Source of the DNA: Trichuris trichiura
Lineage: Eukaryota > Nematoda > Enoplea > Trichinellida > Trichuridae
Reading direction: 5' to 3'
Assembly (NCBI GenBank): GCA_037903355.1
Contig: JBAJFE010000060.1
Coordinates: 1,240,001 to 1,304,000 of the forward strand
DNA length: 64,000 nucleotides
This document shows positions 61,888-64,000 of the stretch, in pieces. A model generated the notes under the pieces. It did not search any database. It was not told the origin of the DNA and saw only the letters and a program-made list of their open reading frames with translations. Position 1 is the first letter of the stretch; each line of letters opens with the position of its first letter. A program made the position numbers and the translations under genes.

Positions 61888-61899
61888 AACATTTGCAAT
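61888..61899. repeat. PLE2 target-site duplication, right
   Basis: AACATTTGCAAT, identical to 58787-58798. Confidence 0.82.
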
Positions 61900-62027
61900 G
61901 GAGAAACGCGATTGCGATTCAGCTCTATTGGACGCAGCTTGGAAGGAATGCAGGTTTAAAAAGTTTCATTCATTGCCGTAAAAAACAAAAACTCAATGCA
62001 CCTCGTGGCTGTATGAAAAGTGGCGAG

Positions 62028-62160
62028 CCGAAGAGGGAGAGACAGAGACAGGGGGCGCATACGCAAAGTGGGAAAAAAAGGAGAATGAGTGAGACACAGA
62101 GAGAAAAAGAGAGAAAGAGAGGAGAGCGATGGCAATTCGCAAGAGAGAAAACGACCTTGA
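62028..62160. repeat. purine-rich GA tract
   Basis: Degenerate GAGA/GACAGA/GAAAGA sequence on the + strand (pyrimidine-rich on the MED26 transcript strand), just beyond the MED26 stop. It probably lies in that gene's 3'UTR. It creates artificial long open frames in several phases. Confidence 0.8.
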
Positions 62161-62200
62161 ATGATGATCGCAAGCCGCGATTTTTAAGCTTCCATTGATG

Positions 62201-63940
62201 TCACCAGCCAACTTCGGACCGACTAACGACAAACTTGTCCGCATCTCGCAAGCCATACTCGAGGAAGTCCGGAATGCCAATATCCACGTAAGGCATTGCC
62301 AATACTTGTCGGCCATTGCGCAACGTTGTTAATACCCGCGAATGAAGAGCGATAAAGCGATCGCAGCGGCGAAGCGATTCTTCCAACGAAAGGCGCAACT
62401 CTCTGACAGCATTGGACGTTGTGGGATCATCGTCGGCACGGAACCTTCGCTGCTCATCGGACAGTTGCTTTGAGTAGTCGTCCAAAAGATGCCATTGTAC
62501 AACTTCATTGCGTAAACGATGTCTCGACCAACGATTGGCACTGTCATCGCGTTCCAACGGTCCTTGAACATCGTTGTCCAAAAGACCTTTCAACTCGTCT
62601 ATAGGCGGAAGCATGGCTTGCCAGTCGACCGAGTCGGTGCATAGATCGAATGTTCCATGTTCGGCAACGGATGTGGGAGGCGAACCGCCGCCTGTCGACA
62701 GCGGCTCCCGCGCAACGCTAACGTTAGCCGATGGACTTGAGCTTCGACTAGTTGAAGTAGAAGGGGCCGCCGACGATCCATCATCTCCATTGCTCTTCGA
62801 CCATCCGTCGATCACCGGGTCGGAAAGCATCGACGGCGGCTGATCATGAATAAACGGTGGCGATGCAACCTGCGAATCGATATTGTCCAAAAAACGCTGA
62901 AGCATTGCACACTTCGTTATGGTCAGTTCGCTTTGACGACAGGCGTCCACATCCGTAGCCGTCGTGGTACCCATCGTTTCAAAGTCAGTCATCTCTTGGC
63001 CTCTTTTATCGGTCGAATGACGACCTCTGAAACCCGTTGTTGCCGTAGAAGATGCCAACGAGCGAGTTTCAATAGGCGAATGATCTACTCCGTCGTCAAT
63101 ATGAACGGCTACTGTGTCCGGATAAGACTTGGTCATTTCGGCAACCAATGCCGCTGTTGATTTCAATTTTGGAAGACGACTTGCCGCTGCGGCAGCTTGG
63201 ATACCACCAGCACCGCAGCCGCTTTCGGTCTCCTCGTTTGCCATTCCAAAGGCTGACGAGGTGGGCGAATTCTCGTCGCTGCCATTGAAGTTTCCGTTTG
63301 TTTTAGGCGTCACTTCACCGTTTGCAGAAGTTAAGCTTAATACGCCAGAGGGCGCTACTAGCTCGTTGCCGACCGTATGCTTTCGCTTGCGCCTATTTTC
63401 GGCTTGTTCGATGCCTACCAGGTCGGTCTGATCGCGACTGCTGTTGATGACAGGCGTTATCTGGTCGACTGTCCTTACAATGCTCGCCTCGTCGGATCTG
63501 CCAAATTTGATACGAATTTTCAGCTGCGACGGCTCGTCCAGCGCATTGCTATCCTCTTCGACCGGCGCCACCGCTGCCAACGTCAAAGCGACGTCGACCA
63601 ACGGCGGCGCCGTCGGCGATACCAACTTAGTATTGCTACCTTTTTTCTGCTTATCATTGGCGACTATCTGCTGCAACGGTTCACCATCGTGCTGCTGCTG
63701 GCAGTTGTTCACAGGATACTGTTTAACCGGATCTCCATCCTGCTGCTGCTGCTGCTGGCAGTAATTCGCTTGTTGTTGCTGCTGCTCCTGCTGTCGGCGA
63801 CGTTGATCCGCCGCAGGCGAAGAAGACGAAATCAGTTTCTGCCATTCCTTAATAAGCGCGCGACAACGCTTCGCAAAGTCGGGAAAATGCGACTGGTTCT
63901 TTCGGCGCACTTCGTTTATCAGCAAACCAAGACGAGACTC
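62201..63940 (-). CDS. MED26: Mediator subunit MED26, C-terminal exon (partial)
   Basis: Subunit of the RNA polymerase II Mediator. The exon opens at acceptor TTTGTTTGACGTTTCAG (63941) and runs 579 codons to the stop; earlier exons lie outside the window. Its start is the second half of a TFIIS-N (LW) domain: ESRLGLLINEVRRKN, then AKRCRALIKEWQKLI. Next come two Gln-rich stretches (QQQQQ runs at about residues 52-80), a long low-complexity Ser/Thr/Asp-rich middle with a basic patch (ENRRKRKHT), and a conserved-looking C-terminus. NGRQVLAMPYVDIG there matches the LNILPYVCLD end of human MED26. The Q-runs are coded mainly by CAG with some CAA. MED26 fits by architecture plus both terminal motifs. 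Confidence 0.88.
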   Translation of the reverse strand, partial: ESRLGLLINEVRRKNQSHFPDFAKRCRALIKEWQKLISSSSPAADQRRRQQEQQQQQANYCQQQQQQDGDPVKQYPVNNCQQQHDGEPLQQIVANDKQKKGSNTKLVSPTAPPLVDVALTLAAVAPVEEDSNALDEPSQLKIRIKFGRSDEASIVRTVDQITPVINSSRDQTDLVGIEQAENRRKRKHTVGNELVAPSGVLSLTSANGEVTPKTNGNFNGSDENSPTSSAFGMANEETESGCGAGGIQAAAAASRLPKLKSTAALVAEMTKSYPDTVAVHIDDGVDHSPIETRSLASSTATTGFRGRHSTDKRGQEMTDFETMGTTTATDVDACRQSELTITKCAMLQRFLDNIDSQVASPPFIHDQPPSMLSDPVIDGWSKSNGDDGSSAAPSTSTSRSSSPSANVSVAREPLSTGGGSPPTSVAEHGTFDLCTDSVDWQAMLPPIDELKGLLDNDVQGPLERDDSANRWSRHRLRNEVVQWHLLDDYSKQLSDEQRRFRADDDPTTSNAVRELRLSLEESLRRCDRFIALHSRVLTTLRNGRQVLAMPYVDIGIPDFLEYGLRDADKFVVSRSEVGW

Positions 63941-64000
63941 CTGAAACGTCAAACAAAAAGAAAAAATCAAACGCTGCGCGCTCGCGCGAGCCTTAAAAAG

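Noticed and set aside
61893..62198. Arg/Lys/Glu-rich open frames in several phases
   Set aside because: Produced by the purine-rich GA tract beyond the MED26 stop.
62419..63764. Several open frames over the MED26 exon
   Set aside because: Shadows of the long MED26 frame; the Ser/Cys/Leu-rich ones come from reading the CAG repeats out of phase.

Overview
This is eukaryotic DNA from a small-genome invertebrate, read here as most likely a nematode. That placement is inference from very short introns (about 40-60 nt), compact multi-exon genes, a divergent SIX homeobox gene and Penelope-like retroelements. No rRNA, tRNA, CRISPR array or bacterial operon was seen. I reconstructed exons by hand from splice signals, reading-frame continuity and remembered family motifs; no search was run.

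Layout. 0-8.5 kb: a SIX-class homeobox gene (+, 4867-5585) flanked by two copies of a foldback repeat (about 2.65-3.37 and 6.36-6.93 kb). 8.56-11.48 kb: a NUP88-type nucleoporin (-) in 12 exons. 13.6-19.2 kb: a three-exon rhodopsin-class receptor (-) of the GnRH/AKH/corazonin type, with a 4 kb intron. 19.2-49 kb: mostly without recognisable genes. It holds several splice-consistent but unrecognised exon candidates, a TATA-driven small secreted protein (45.1-45.3 kb), a solitary hammerhead-like motif (44.2 kb) and a long hairpin (46.8-47.0 kb). 49.85-50.76 kb: a nest of head-to-head retroelement ends. 51.4-52.3 kb: rab-8 (+, 6 exons). 53.0-55.5 kb: Penelope-like element PLE1 (+). 56.07-56.82 kb: NDUFB9 (-, 4 exons). 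58.8-61.9 kb: Penelope-like element PLE2 (-). 62.2-63.94 kb: the last exon of a MED26-type Mediator subunit (-), running off the window.

The cellular genes are unrelated housekeeping and developmental genes (nuclear pore, vesicle traffic, complex I, Mediator, transcription factor, receptor). They do not form a pathway.

The most distinctive content is the Penelope-like family. Two degenerate RT + GIY-YIG elements have target-site duplications. There are eight hammerhead-like motifs, one of them degenerate. Inverted end fragments occur, and four termini share a short conserved start-of-ORF peptide. That suggests each terminal repeat carries the beginning of the element's reading frame.
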